Assembly: GCF_014784055.1 (NCBI RefSeq)
Contig: NZ_CP061813.1
Coordinates: 1,203,501 to 1,267,500, forward strand
Reading direction: 5' to 3'
Source of the DNA: Polaribacter haliotis
Lineage (GTDB): Bacteria > Bacteroidota > Bacteroidia > Flavobacteriales > Flavobacteriaceae
Length of the DNA: 64,000 nucleotides
Position numbers and translations under genes: made by a program. Each line of letters opens with the position of its first letter. Positions within the stretch are counted from its first letter, which is position 1. Under the pieces are notes generated by a model, which saw only the letters and a program-made list of their open reading frames with translations, made no database searches and had not been told where the DNA came from. Of this stretch, positions 18,920 to 26,508 are shown piece by piece.

Positions 18920-18954
18920 ATTCGAAATTTTATGACACAAATTCGGAATTTTAT
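18920..18954. promoter_or_regulatory. Direct repeats, candidate HTCC binding site
   Basis: Two copies of ATTCGRAATTTTAT (18920-18933 and 18941-18954) are spaced 21 bases start to start, i.e. two helical turns, between the divergent susC and HTCC genes. AraC-type regulators usually bind direct repeats with this spacing, so this is a good candidate site for the AraC domain of the adjacent HTCC. The repeat is seen directly; the binding is inferred. Confidence 0.5.
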
Positions 18955-19001
18955 AATAAATGCTGATTAAATTCTTAATTTAGCAATTAACATAAATTTT
19001 C

Positions 19002-22000
19002 ATGCGTAAGACAGTTCAAATATTATTTTTATTCTTATTAATATGCTTTGAAGGAAACTCTCAGTTTCTTAATTATGATATTCAAGACGGATTATCTTTC
19101 CACATTGTAGATGATGTATGTGAAGATGATGAAGGATATGTTTATGCGGCTACAAGTGAAGGATTAAATGTTTTTGACGGAAGTAAATTCAAAATCTACA
19201 ATCAATTTAATACCAATGGTTTTAGCAACAAAATATCCAGTGTATTGCCTTTAGAGAAAGGTTATGTGATTATAGGTAGCCAAGATAAGGGACTGTTTCT
19301 ATTTGATAAATTCAAAAACATCATTATACCTTTAACATTAGTGACAGATATATTACAAAAAAACCTCTCTATTTCTTCGTTAGCTTTAAGTTCTGATAAA
19401 AAGACCATTTGGGTCGCAGATAAAAGTGGCAAACTATTTTCCTTTAAAACGTCTGAAATTGATTCTTTAAAATTAGCACCATATACTGTAAAAGCAACTA
19501 AAGTCACAGAAATAAATACTGGAATATCTGTTATTTATCCTTTAGAAGGATTTATTTTAATTGGTGGAGGTCAATCAGAAATTACGAGAATAGCTACAAA
19601 TTCTACTAAATATATTATTGACACACCTTTTGAAGCGGAAGGAGCCACAAGAGTTCATAGTATAAATTCTACTAATAATAGTTTATTTATAGGTACGAAT
19701 GTTGGAGTATATAAGTTTGAAAACAACCATACAAACTCTAAACAAATTTCTAAAAAACCTTGGACTTTAGCTGAAATTATTATTAGAACCATTACCAGTT
19801 ACAATAATTTTGTTTGGGTAGGAACTGAAGGAAATGGACTTTATAAATTTTCCATTGATGGTGGTTTAATAGAACATTATATAAACGAAAAAAATAAAAA
19901 AAATGGTTTAAACTCTAAATATATATTATGCTCTTTTGTTGATAGCAATGAAAACCTATGGTTAGGAACTTGGCTTGGAGGCATGCATGTATTGGATCTT
20001 AAAAAATATAATCATTCTTTTGTTTATGATAAAGACAATGAAAATGATCTTTTTTCTAATATTATATGGGCAATTGCCAAAACTTCTGACGGAGAAATAA
20101 AATTAGGAACCCATGGAAACGGTTTAACAACTTATAAATATGCTGATAAAAATTATAAATCTATACTATCAGATATTGAAAATAAATCTATTAGTTCTCT
20201 TTATTGGGATGCTGACACCAGTTATTTATTCATTGGGACTTGGGGATTTGGCGTAAAAATTTATGATACTTCTAAAAATAAACTTGTTACCAATAAATTC
20301 AATTTTAACAAAGTAAAAAACAACCGAATTTACTCAATAGCCAGAGGTCCAAACAATCAAATATGGATTGGTACTTTTAAAAATGGACTTTTTAGATATT
20401 CTGAAAAAAAACAAGAATTAGAGTCTATAAGACTACTAAAAAATATGCTTCCGGAGGACGATAATGTAGATATAAGACAAATTTTAATTGACAAGAATAA
20501 CAAAAGCCTATGGGTTGGTTCTACAAAAAAAGGGTTATTCCATGTAAACATGTCTAATAATGGCGAAATAAACACGGTTACTCATTTTGAGAAATTTAAA
20601 AATACAAATGAAAAAATACAAGTAGACAATTTATATAAAGACAAAGAAGGTACTATTTGGATACTTTGTAGAGATGGAATTGGTATTTTAAAAGGAAAAA
20701 GTAACCCACAACAACTATCCATATTAAAAGGATATGTTGCTACAGGAATGATTACCGATAATCATAAAAAATTATGGGTAAGTACTTATAAAGGGTTACA
20801 CAAAATTAACTCAGACACTCTTGTGGAACAATCATTTATAAAGGATTATACTTTTTATGATATATTTTATGATGAAGAACAAGATATTATTTTAGGAGGC
20901 TCTAACCATGGTTTGTTAAAAGTGAATCCGAATTTTACTAAAAAAACATCAAATTCTCCACGAATTTTATTCTCCTCTTTAAAAATATTAGACCAAACAA
21001 TACATCCTGATAAAAAAATAAAAAACACCAACGTACTCTCAAAAAAACTTAATTATAACGATTCTATCGTTTTGCCACATTTTGCACAAACCTTTTCAAT
21101 AGGACTTAATATTTTACCAGATAATAAAATTAATAATTATAAACTTCGGTATAGATTAAATGGTTTTGAATCGCTTTGGAATGAAGTAGATAATATTGCA
21201 ACAACAGCTTCTTACACGAATGTTCCACCTGGTTTATATGAGTTAGAAGTTCAAGTTGCCAACCAAGAAAACATTTGGCTTCCAACTGCAAGAAAGCTCA
21301 CAATAACAAAAGCTAAACCTTGGTGGACAAGCTATTGGGCGTTTTTTGCATACATTTTAATTTTTGCAAGTATTATTTATTTTATTGTAACTGAAATAAA
21401 TTCCAGAGTACAAATAAAACAAGAATTAAAAATTGAAAAAATAAAACACGAGCAAGACAGTGAACTTCATGAACAAAAATTAGCCTTTTTTACTAATATA
21501 TCTCACGATTTAAGAACGCCTTTAACCTTAATTATTGGCCCTATTGAAGAAATTATAGAAAATAATCAGGGAGATAAAATTGTTCAAAAAAAGCTAAAAA
21601 GGGTTTTAAAAAATTCTAAAATGTTGATGAATCTTGTAAACCAGATTTTAAATTTTAGAAAAGCAGAAACAGAAAACTTAACACTTAACACAAAACAAAT
21701 AGAACTTAATTGTTTTATTAAAAACGTATATAAACAATTCCACGAACTATCGAAAACAAAAAAAATAGATTTAGAACTTTCTTTATCCGAAAAAAATATA
21801 ATACTTACAGCAGATCCTGACAAATTACAGTCTATACTTTTTAATTTATTATCAAATGCGATTAAGTTTACTCCAAAATATGGAAATATTAATATTGAAA
21901 CTCGTTTAGATGAAGACCATATTATAATAAGTGTTAAAGATTCTGGCATCGGTATTTCTAACAGTGATTTGAAAAATATTTTTACCCGATTTTTTAGAGC

Positions 22001-22997
22001 CAAAAACAACAAGGCTAAAGGTACAGGAATAGGTTTAGCGCTCACAAAAAAATATATCGATGCTCATAATGGTCACATAGATGTAATCTCTCAAGTAGAT
22101 GTGGGGTCTGAATTTACCATTTATTTTCCCATTTTAAACGCTTTAAATTCTAATAAAAATACGCCAACATTTAACACAAATGAGATAGAAAACAGTATTC
22201 CTTTTAATAAAAGTAACAATAAACACAAAAAACCAAGAATTCTAATTGTAGATGATAGTGAGGATATTAGAGATTATTTAAGTGAAATTCTACAAGAAGA
22301 TTATAAATTATACACTGCAGAAAATGCAAAAGATGGGTTGGCCATAACAAATAAAAAAATACCCGATTTAATTGTAAGTGATGTTATGATGGATGGTATG
22401 GACGGAATTGAAATGTGTGGTATCATAAAATCTAATATAAACACCTCTCACATTCCTATTATTTTATTAACCGCCAAAAATAGTATCGAATCTAAATTAG
22501 ATAGTTTTCAAAAAGGAGCCGATGCTTATATTGAAAAACCATTTAATAGTAAATTATTACTGCTTAGAATCAAGAAAATTATAGAACGTAGAAGTTTATT
22601 AAAAAAGAAATTTCTTTTATCAGATAACCTTGAATCTGCAGAAGCGCCAACTTCGGTTGATAAAGAATTTTTGAAAAAAATAATTAGTGTTATAGAAGAA
22701 AACTTTACAGATTCTCAATTTTCAGTTCAACATTTAACTAAAAAATTAAATTTAAGTCAAGATCAACTTTATAGAAAAATCAAAAGTCTTACTGGATTGT
22801 CTATCAACCATTTTATACGATTAGTGCGATTGAAAAAAGCAGCTAAATTATTGGTAGAAAACAAACACACAGTTAGCGAAATAGTTTACCTCGTTGGTTT
22901 TAATAATGCTTCCTATTTTACCAAATGTTTCAAGTTAGAGTTTGGTGTACTGCCAAGTGATTATAAAGAGGAGATTGGTATATCTGAAGTCTTTTAA
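19002..22997 (+). CDS. Hybrid two-component system regulator (HTCC) of the PUL
   Basis: 1331 residues that combine a whole phosphorelay. Signal peptide (1-20), about fourteen periplasmic beta-propeller strands with WVGT/WIGT repeats (about 25-690), a Y_Y_Y domain (about 700-770), one membrane helix (about 776-797), a HisKA domain with His near residue 835 in ISHDLRTPL, a HATPase (NLLSNAIKF, DSGIGIS, GTGIGLAL, to about 1040), a receiver with the phosphoacceptor Asp near 1126 (VSDVMMDG) and an AraC-type helix-turn-helix (about 1235-1325). The propeller senses an oligosaccharide released by the locus and the AraC domain activates susC and the operon. It is transcribed away from susC with 198 bases between them. 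Confidence 0.95.
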   Translation: MRKTVQILFLFLLICFEGNSQFLNYDIQDGLSFHIVDDVCEDDEGYVYAATSEGLNVFDGSKFKIYNQFNTNGFSNKISSVLPLEKGYVIIGSQDKGLFLFDKFKNIIIPLTLVTDILQKNLSISSLALSSDKKTIWVADKSGKLFSFKTSEIDSLKLAPYTVKATKVTEINTGISVIYPLEGFILIGGGQSEITRIATNSTKYIIDTPFEAEGATRVHSINSTNNSLFIGTNVGVYKFENNHTNSKQISKKPWTLAEIIIRTITSYNNFVWVGTEGNGLYKFSIDGGLIEHYINEKNKKNGLNSKYILCSFVDSNENLWLGTWLGGMHVLDLKKYNHSFVYDKDNENDLFSNIIWAIAKTSDGEIKLGTHGNGLTTYKYADKNYKSILSDIENKSISSLYWDADTSYLFIGTWGFGVKIYDTSKNKLVTNKFNFNKVKNNRIYSIARGPNNQIWIGTFKNGLFRYSEKKQELESIRLLKNMLPEDDNVDIRQILIDKNNKSLWVGSTKKGLFHVNMSNNGEINTVTHFEKFKNTNEKIQVDNLYKDKEGTIWILCRDGIGILKGKSNPQQLSILKGYVATGMITDNHKKLWVSTYKGLHKINSDTLVEQSFIKDYTFYDIFYDEEQDIILGGSNHGLLKVNPNFTKKTSNSPRILFSSLKILDQTIHPDKKIKNTNVLSKKLNYNDSIVLPHFAQTFSIGLNILPDNKINNYKLRYRLNGFESLWNEVDNIATTASYTNVPPGLYELEVQVANQENIWLPTARKLTITKAKPWWTSYWAFFAYILIFASIIYFIVTEINSRVQIKQELKIEKIKHEQDSELHEQKLAFFTNISHDLRTPLTLIIGPIEEIIENNQGDKIVQKKLKRVLKNSKMLMNLVNQILNFRKAETENLTLNTKQIELNCFIKNVYKQFHELSKTKKIDLELSLSEKNIILTADPDKLQSILFNLLSNAIKFTPKYGNINIETRLDEDHIIISVKDSGIGISNSDLKNIFTRFFRAKNNKAKGTGIGLALTKKYIDAHNGHIDVISQVDVGSEFTIYFPILNALNSNKNTPTFNTNEIENSIPFNKSNNKHKKPRILIVDDSEDIRDYLSEILQEDYKLYTAENAKDGLAITNKKIPDLIVSDVMMDGMDGIEMCGIIKSNINTSHIPIILLTAKNSIESKLDSFQKGADAYIEKPFNSKLLLLRIKKIIERRSLLKKKFLLSDNLESAEAPTSVDKEFLKKIISVIEENFTDSQFSVQHLTKKLNLSQDQLYRKIKSLTGLSINHFIRLVRLKKAAKLLVENKHTVSEIVYLVGFNNASYFTKCFKLEFGVLPSDYKEEIGISEVF

Positions 22998-23041
22998 AAA
23001 TATTCTTCAAACTTTACATTAAGAAAAAACAACTATATAAC

Positions 23042-23066
23042 TTACTGGTTTTAATCGAGGTGGCAG
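23042..23066. repeat. Degenerate copy of the tRNA-end-like repeat
   Basis: The sequence from 23042 to 23066 (TTACTGGTTTTAATCGAGGTGGCAG) matches 23154-23179 with a one-base gap and two substitutions. It lacks the left half of the hairpin that precedes the second copy. This looks like an older scar of insertion at the same site. Confidence 0.5.
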
Positions 23067-23135
23067 TTCCTAAGTTCCGGAAGAACCAGCTAACTTCAAT
23101 TTTATTTTACTTCCTAAGTAAATTTATTCCATAAA

Positions 23136-23165
23136 AAAAACCAGTAACAAAAGTTACTGGTTTTT
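23136..23165. terminator. Strong hairpin terminator at the PUL/island border
   Basis: A perfect stem (AAAAACCAGTAAC against GTTACTGGTTTTT, loop of four A) flanked by A and T runs on both sides, so it can end transcription in both directions. For the plus strand it lies 138 bases after the HTCC stop. On the minus strand it directly follows the tRNA-3'-end-like sequence, the usual place for a tRNA terminator. Confidence 0.75.
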
Positions 23166-23183
23166 AGTCGGGGTGGCAGGATG
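23166..23183 (-). other. tRNA 3'-end-like fragment, putative attachment site
   Basis: Read on the minus strand, the sequence ends CCTGCCACCCCGACT just before the terminator. CCTGCCACCCCGA is the typical acceptor/T-arm end of many bacterial tRNA genes, but the rest of the tRNA (TTCGAA loop onward) is missing: the match breaks at 23183. This is what the distal side of an element inserted into a tRNA 3' end leaves behind. With an integrase at the other end of the region, it is the probable left attachment site of the island. Which tRNA it is cannot be told. Confidence 0.55.
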
Positions 23184-23359
23184 ATAACTCAACCGCCACT
23201 ATGCAGTAAAATCAATACTTTAGGAAAAAGACTAAAACAGTGTGAACCGAATTGTTGACCTATTAGTTAAATTGAAATAGTATATTTTGATAGAACGTCT
23301 TTAACAAATTTACGAATTTAACTTCATTAAAACCAGATAAATAGCATCAAATATTATGG

Positions 23360-23560
23360 TTAATCTATTAAGTATTTATTAATAATTTCTTCTTCAATAC
23401 CACTATAAATAGCAAAATCCTTTACTGTTATAAATTGATGAGGTTCTTTGTCTAAATACTCTTTTATGATGTTAATAAGCTTGCGACAATAACGCTCACT
23501 TCGTCCTGTGATACGTTGAATGTCCTTTGGGTATATACAAGCTCTTTTTGTAATCATCAT
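23360..23560 (-). CDS. Small DNA-binding-like protein
   Basis: 66 residues, basic N-terminal half (TKRACIYPKDIQRITGRSERYCRKLINIIKEYL) that looks like a helix-turn-helix: a helix starting at a YPKDIQ segment, a GRS turn and a second basic helix. The C-terminal part (FITVKDFAIYSGIEEEII) looks like a second small helical pair. Similar short proteins are common in flavobacterial genomes, often close to mobile or module genes; I do not know a function for them. It is divergent from the four-gene module at 23717 with repeated sequence between them, so a repressor of that module is a reasonable guess. Two adjacent ATG codons begin the gene. Confidence 0.55.
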   Translation of the reverse strand: MMITKRACIYPKDIQRITGRSERYCRKLINIIKEYLDKEPHQFITVKDFAIYSGIEEEIINKYLID

Positions 23561-23617
23561 ACTTTATCTATGCTTTAACCATACTTAAAACCAGTAGTGT
23601 CATTTTAGGAGTATTTA

Positions 23618-23648
23618 GGTTTAATCGGTAAGAATGGTTTTAATCGGT
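23618..23648. repeat. Direct repeat GGTTT(T)AATCGGT
   Basis: GGTTTAATCGGT (23618-23629) and GGTTTTAATCGGT (23636-23648) lie 58 bases upstream of the 23560 start and 69 bases upstream of the 23717 start. The core GGTTTTAATCG is also found in the border repeat at 23047-23057. They could be operator sites of the small divergent protein or arm sites of the integrase. Confidence 0.45.
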
Positions 23649-23716
23649 TTCTCTTTTTCTTTAGTAAGTCATAAAGTTACGTGATTTGAAAGATTAATCA
23701 TAAAAAATGTAAAATT

Positions 23717-24472
23717 ATGGCAAAACAAACAGGAATTATTAAACTAAAAGGAACTATCGGAGGTATTTCTTTTTACAAAACAGCAGATGGACATTTAGCT
23801 CGAGAAAAAGGCGGTGTGGATAAAAATAGAATCCAGAATGATCCTGCGTTTCAAAGAACTCGTGAGAATGGTTCTGAATTTGGAAGAGCTGGTAAAGGTG
23901 GTAAAGTATTGCGAAATGCAATTCGTGTGCTTTTGCAAAATGCAAAGGACAAAAGAGTTGTCTCTCGTTTGACAAAATCTTTAGTGGCTATCACAAAGAC
24001 AGATACGACTAATGAAAGAGGTTTAAGAACGTTGCAAGATGGAAATTTAAGCCTTTTAGAGGGTTTTGAATTCAATTTGAATGGAAAGTTAGGAGCAACT
24101 TTATTTGCTGCATTTACAAAAACATTTGACAGAGTTTCTGGAGATGCAACTTTAGATTTGGCTGCATTTTCACCAACTGTTAGAATTGCTGCACCTGCAG
24201 GAACTACCCATTTTAAAGTAGTAATGGGGGCTTCTGAATTAGATTTTGTAAATGAAACTTCAACATTTGAAAATGATGAAACAGCAATTTTGCCTTATAC
24301 TGCTGCAAATACTGCTGCAATTGCATTATCTGCAACAATTACTGCTAATTCTACATTACCAGTAGTACAGGTTTTAGGTGTAGAGTTTTATCAAGAAGTA
24401 AATGGAGAAATGTATGCCCTTAAAAATGGTGCTTACAATGCTTTATCTGTTGTTACAATTGATACTCCATAA
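23717..24472 (+). CDS. Conserved flavobacterial protein of unknown function
   Basis: 251 residues, no signal peptide and no membrane helix. The N-terminal third is basic and has a distinctive pattern: KLKGTIGGISFYKTADG, then REKGGVD, then FQRTRENGSEFGRAGKGGK. The middle is helical and the last 110 residues are rich in Ala, Thr and beta-branched residues, as in a beta-sandwich. I recall proteins with the same N-terminal pattern in many Flavobacteriia, with no assigned role. It is first in a tight operon with a DUF5675-like protein and two tiny membrane proteins, a set of sizes that recalls a reduced phage structural/lysis cassette. That comparison is inference; no capsid or tail family is recognisable. 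Confidence 0.8.
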   Translation: MAKQTGIIKLKGTIGGISFYKTADGHLAREKGGVDKNRIQNDPAFQRTRENGSEFGRAGKGGKVLRNAIRVLLQNAKDKRVVSRLTKSLVAITKTDTTNERGLRTLQDGNLSLLEGFEFNLNGKLGATLFAAFTKTFDRVSGDATLDLAAFSPTVRIAAPAGTTHFKVVMGASELDFVNETSTFENDETAILPYTAANTAAIALSATITANSTLPVVQVLGVEFYQEVNGEMYALKNGAYNALSVVTIDTP

Positions 24473-24474
24473 TA

Positions 24475-24897
24475 ATGGAGTTAGTGCTTCAAAGAGCTTA
24501 TTTTAAAGAGGGTACTAACGGTACTCTCTTTTCTTCTGATAATTTTCTTTGTCATACCATTGAGTTACCCTGGTTAAATAATAAGAGAAATGTTTCTTGT
24601 ATTCCTGAAGGAGCCTATGAAGTTGTTCCTAGATTTTCGAAACGATTTCAACATCATTTGATTTTGAAAAATGTCAAAGGGAGAAGCTATATTTTATTTC
24701 ATCCAGCAAATAATGCCTTAAAAGATTTACAAGGCTGTATTGCTCCTGTAACTTACTTAAATGGTATTGGTAGAGGTGTATATTCCAAGGATGCACTACA
24801 GAAACTATTATCATTAGTTTATCAAGCTAAAGACCGAAAAGAAAAAATAATATTAAAAATTAAATCACAGAATTATGAAAATTATAGAACGTTATAA
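24475..24897 (+). CDS. DUF5675-like protein with a HPxN...GCI motif
   Basis: 140 residues, soluble. The order TIELPWLNNKRNVSCIPEG, YEVVPRFS, then LFHPANNALKDLQGCI is the pattern of DUF5675 proteins, found in bacteria and phages. The His and the Cys in GCI (near residues 79 and 90) resemble the His/Cys pair of L,D-transpeptidase-like peptidoglycan enzymes, but the usual SxGC(I/V)R is not fully present, so catalysis is only suggested. Its ATG begins 2 bases after the previous stop and its end overlaps the next gene by 23 bases, so the genes are translationally coupled. Confidence 0.7.
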   Translation: MELVLQRAYFKEGTNGTLFSSDNFLCHTIELPWLNNKRNVSCIPEGAYEVVPRFSKRFQHHLILKNVKGRSYILFHPANNALKDLQGCIAPVTYLNGIGRGVYSKDALQKLLSLVYQAKDRKEKIILKIKSQNYENYRTL

Positions 24898-25093
24898 AAA
24901 ACCAACTCCGAAATTTTTTAGAGTATTAAGAAATATAGGCATTGCATTAGCTACTGCAGGAGGTGCTATTATTGCAGCTCCTGTTAGTATACCTGCTGCA
25001 ATAATTACTGTGGCAACCTATATGACTGTTGCTGGAACTGTAGCTACAGCAGTTAGTCAAGCTGTTGTTTCTGACGAAAAAAAGGATGAATAA
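24875..25093 (+). CDS. Small hydrophobic, holin-like protein
   Basis: 72 residues with a short basic N-terminus (MKIIERYKKPTPKFFR) and one long Ala/Gly/Thr/Val-rich hydrophobic stretch (about 21-64) that could form two helices with a turn near PVSIPAA, then an acidic-basic tail SDEKKDE. The size and layout are like phage holins, but holins share no reliable sequence motif. It overlaps the DUF5675-like gene and is followed 3 bases later by another small membrane protein. The role in pore formation or anchoring is inference. Confidence 0.6.
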   Translation: MKIIERYKKPTPKFFRVLRNIGIALATAGGAIIAAPVSIPAAIITVATYMTVAGTVATAVSQAVVSDEKKDE

Positions 25094-25096
25094 AAT

Positions 25097-25285
25097 ATGT
25101 TTCAGAACGATATTCAAATAAAGTCAGGTGTTGTTGGGGGAACATTACTTTCTACAGTTTTTACTATTAGTTTAGACGATATCCTTTTTACTGTTATTAT
25201 GGCTGTTATTGGAGCAATTGTTAGTTTTTCTGTTTCTACATTATTAAAGTGGTTGTTTTTTAGAAAGCAAAAAAAGAATACCTAG
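25097..25285 (+). CDS. Small two-helix membrane protein
   Basis: 62 residues with two hydrophobic segments (about 12-27 and 31-54) separated by a short Asp-containing stretch, and a strongly basic end (FFRKQKKNT), which predicts that the C-terminus lies in the cytoplasm. It is the last gene of the module; its stop codon lies inside the stem of the terminator at 25277-25306. No family is recognised. Confidence 0.55.
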   Translation: MFQNDIQIKSGVVGGTLLSTVFTISLDDILFTVIMAVIGAIVSFSVSTLLKWLFFRKQKKNT

Positions 25286-25306
25286 TTTTAGTACTGGGTA
25301 TTTTTT
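25277..25306 (+). terminator. Rho-independent terminator of the DUF5675 module
   Basis: Stem of ten bases (AATACCTAGT, 25277-25286, with ACTGGGTATT, 25293-25302, one G-U pair) and a run of six T. It starts within the last codons of the preceding gene and ends 11 bases before the convergent SLOG gene. Confidence 0.7.
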
Positions 25307-25317
25307 GTTTTCATTGA

Positions 25318-25689
25318 CTAGATAGTCAGAATTTCGTTTTCAAAGAGAATTATTCTAGTTTTTAAATGTCTTTGTTTAGCAAGTTGAATTATGTTTTTTG
25401 TTCCTTTACTTTTTCCATCCCAAAAAGCAATTAATACGTCTGCATATATTGCCATTTGATTATTTCTTTTTGGACCAGCAACTTTTCCGTATTTTATCCA
25501 ATCAGCCGGAAATTTTATGATTTTGATTTTTTTTTCGGATGCGTATTTCTCTCCTAATTTGTCTGCACCTTTGTAATGAGCTCCAGATACAATCTCGATA
25601 TTTTTATAATCCTGGAGAAATTTATCACATTCTTGTTTTAATTTTTGATAGTTGTTGAAGTTTCTGCTCCCAGCTATAATTATTTTCAT
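25318..25689 (-). CDS. SLOG-domain (YspA/DUF2493-type) protein
   Basis: 123 residues. The start MKIIIAGSRNFNNY and the later VSGAHYKGADKLGEKYA plus DVLIAFWDGKSKGTKNII make up the Rossmann-like SLOG fold (AGSR phosphate-binding loop and SGxxxGAD helix) of the YspA/cpYpsA-related family, thought to bind nucleotide-like ligands. Such proteins occur on mobile elements and in NAD- or nucleotide-sensing systems. It starts 11 bases after the DUF6943-like gene, so both may be one transcript. The ligand is unknown. Confidence 0.75.
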   Translation of the reverse strand: MKIIIAGSRNFNNYQKLKQECDKFLQDYKNIEIVSGAHYKGADKLGEKYASEKKIKIIKFPADWIKYGKVAGPKRNNQMAIYADVLIAFWDGKSKGTKNIIQLAKQRHLKTRIILFENEILTI

Positions 25690-25700
25690 AGTTTCATTTG

Positions 25701-26105
25701 TTAAGATCTTAGTAAGGCTATTTTTAGTTTTGAAATAGTTGACAATTGTTGTTGTAAGTTTTCTTCGAAAGCAGTTATTTTTTTGAGTTTTTCAACTTTC
25801 AATTGCCATTGTTGTTCTTCATAGTTCTGCAGCGCAGTATTGATTACTTTTTTTACGTCTGAAATACCTATAAATGGAATGACAGAACCTTTTAAATAAT
25901 ACCCAAAGTATTGACCAACTTTTAAGGATAAACACAGGTAATACAAAGACTCTCTATTTGCTCTAGAAGTTGTGGAAATTACAAAGCAGTTTGGACAAGG
26001 TTTGTCTAATGGTTTTCCAGAATTTAATCCTTTATTCAAAATAAAAAAATGTGGGTTTGGGTAAGTTCGTCCAATTTTGTGGGTTTTGATTTCAAAAATT
26101 TGCAT
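25701..26105 (-). CDS. Conserved hypothetical protein, DUF6943-like
   Basis: 134 residues with a KIGRTYPNPHFFILNKGLNSGKPLDKPCPNCFVI segment containing a CPNC pair, then a hydrophobic YYLCLSLKVGQYFGYYLKGSVIPFI stretch and a C-terminal coiled coil. This pattern matches, from memory, flavobacterial proteins called DUF6943, which are seen in mobile-element contexts. No catalytic motif is visible. It is the upstream member of a two-gene unit with the SLOG protein. The function is unknown. Confidence 0.5.
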   Translation of the reverse strand: MQIFEIKTHKIGRTYPNPHFFILNKGLNSGKPLDKPCPNCFVISTTSRANRESLYYLCLSLKVGQYFGYYLKGSVIPFIGISDVKKVINTALQNYEEQQWQLKVEKLKKITAFEENLQQQLSTISKLKIALLRS

Positions 26106-26324
26106 AAGTATCCATTTTTAGGTTTAGATTCTTTTGCTATTTTTTTTGCCCATAAAATTTTGGAAAGGAAAACAACAAAAAGAAAGCTGTTTCTAAATGG
26201 AGAGGATAGACTATCAAGGTTTTTGAAAAAAATACTACCAACTGCTGAATGTTGAATTTTAAGTATTAAGTTGTTAGTTGGTGGAGATTTTTTTCAAAAC
26301 CCGAAGGGCTTGACCTTTATAGGC

Positions 26325-26342
26325 TAAAAGCGGAGGCTTTTA
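26325..26342 (+). promoter_or_regulatory. Hairpin with GGAG in its loop
   Basis: TAAAAGC-GGAG-GCTTTTA forms a perfect 7-base stem with a Shine-Dalgarno-like GGAG as the loop, right before the possible start codon at 26344. It could expose or control a ribosome site. Confidence 0.35.
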
Positions 26343-26343
26343 A

Positions 26344-26508
26344 ATGACAAATTTTATACAATTACATTTTTTCTTGAATGAAACAGATGCTGAAAGTATT
26401 GCAACATTAAGGGAGCCATTTGTTTTGCTGTCTTTTTTTTGTTTTTCTTTTTATCCTTTACTTTTTATTATATCTAAAATGATAGATTTTATCTGGATTT
26501 TTTTGTGA
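26344..26508 (+). CDS. Possible small membrane protein
   Basis: A 54-codon frame starting 7 bases after GGAGG. The first 25 residues are soluble (HFFLNETDAES), and the rest is one long hydrophobic stretch (FVLLSFFCFSF, YPLLFIIS, FIWIFL). The ribosome site is unusually good for this phylum, where such sites are rarely used, which is the main reason to list it. No homologue is recognised and it may be chance. Confidence 0.25.
   Translation: MTNFIQLHFFLNETDAESIATLREPFVLLSFFCFSFYPLLFIISKMIDFIWIFL

Larger units (their letters stand above)
22998..23359. other. Gene-free border region
   Basis: This 362-base stretch between the HTCC gene and the first island gene holds the two tRNA-end-like repeats, the hairpin terminator and, from about 23184, AT-rich sequence in which no gene is seen. 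Confidence 0.6.

Noticed and set aside
21584..22045. 153-codon minus-strand frame inside the HTCC gene
   Set aside because: It is antisense to the histidine-kinase domains and has a low-complexity hydrophobic sequence without a promoter.
23170..23240. Complete tRNA gene at the border
   Set aside because: Only the 3' end resembles a tRNA; the T-loop, anticodon arm and 5' half cannot be found in the next 70 bases.
23717..25285. Complete prophage
   Set aside because: No terminase, portal, capsid or tail gene can be recognised; the module has only four small genes.
26049..26255. 68-codon plus-strand frame starting inside the DUF6943-like gene
   Set aside because: It starts antisense to a better-supported gene and its composition (FVGFDFKNLHKYPF..) shows no family or ribosome site.
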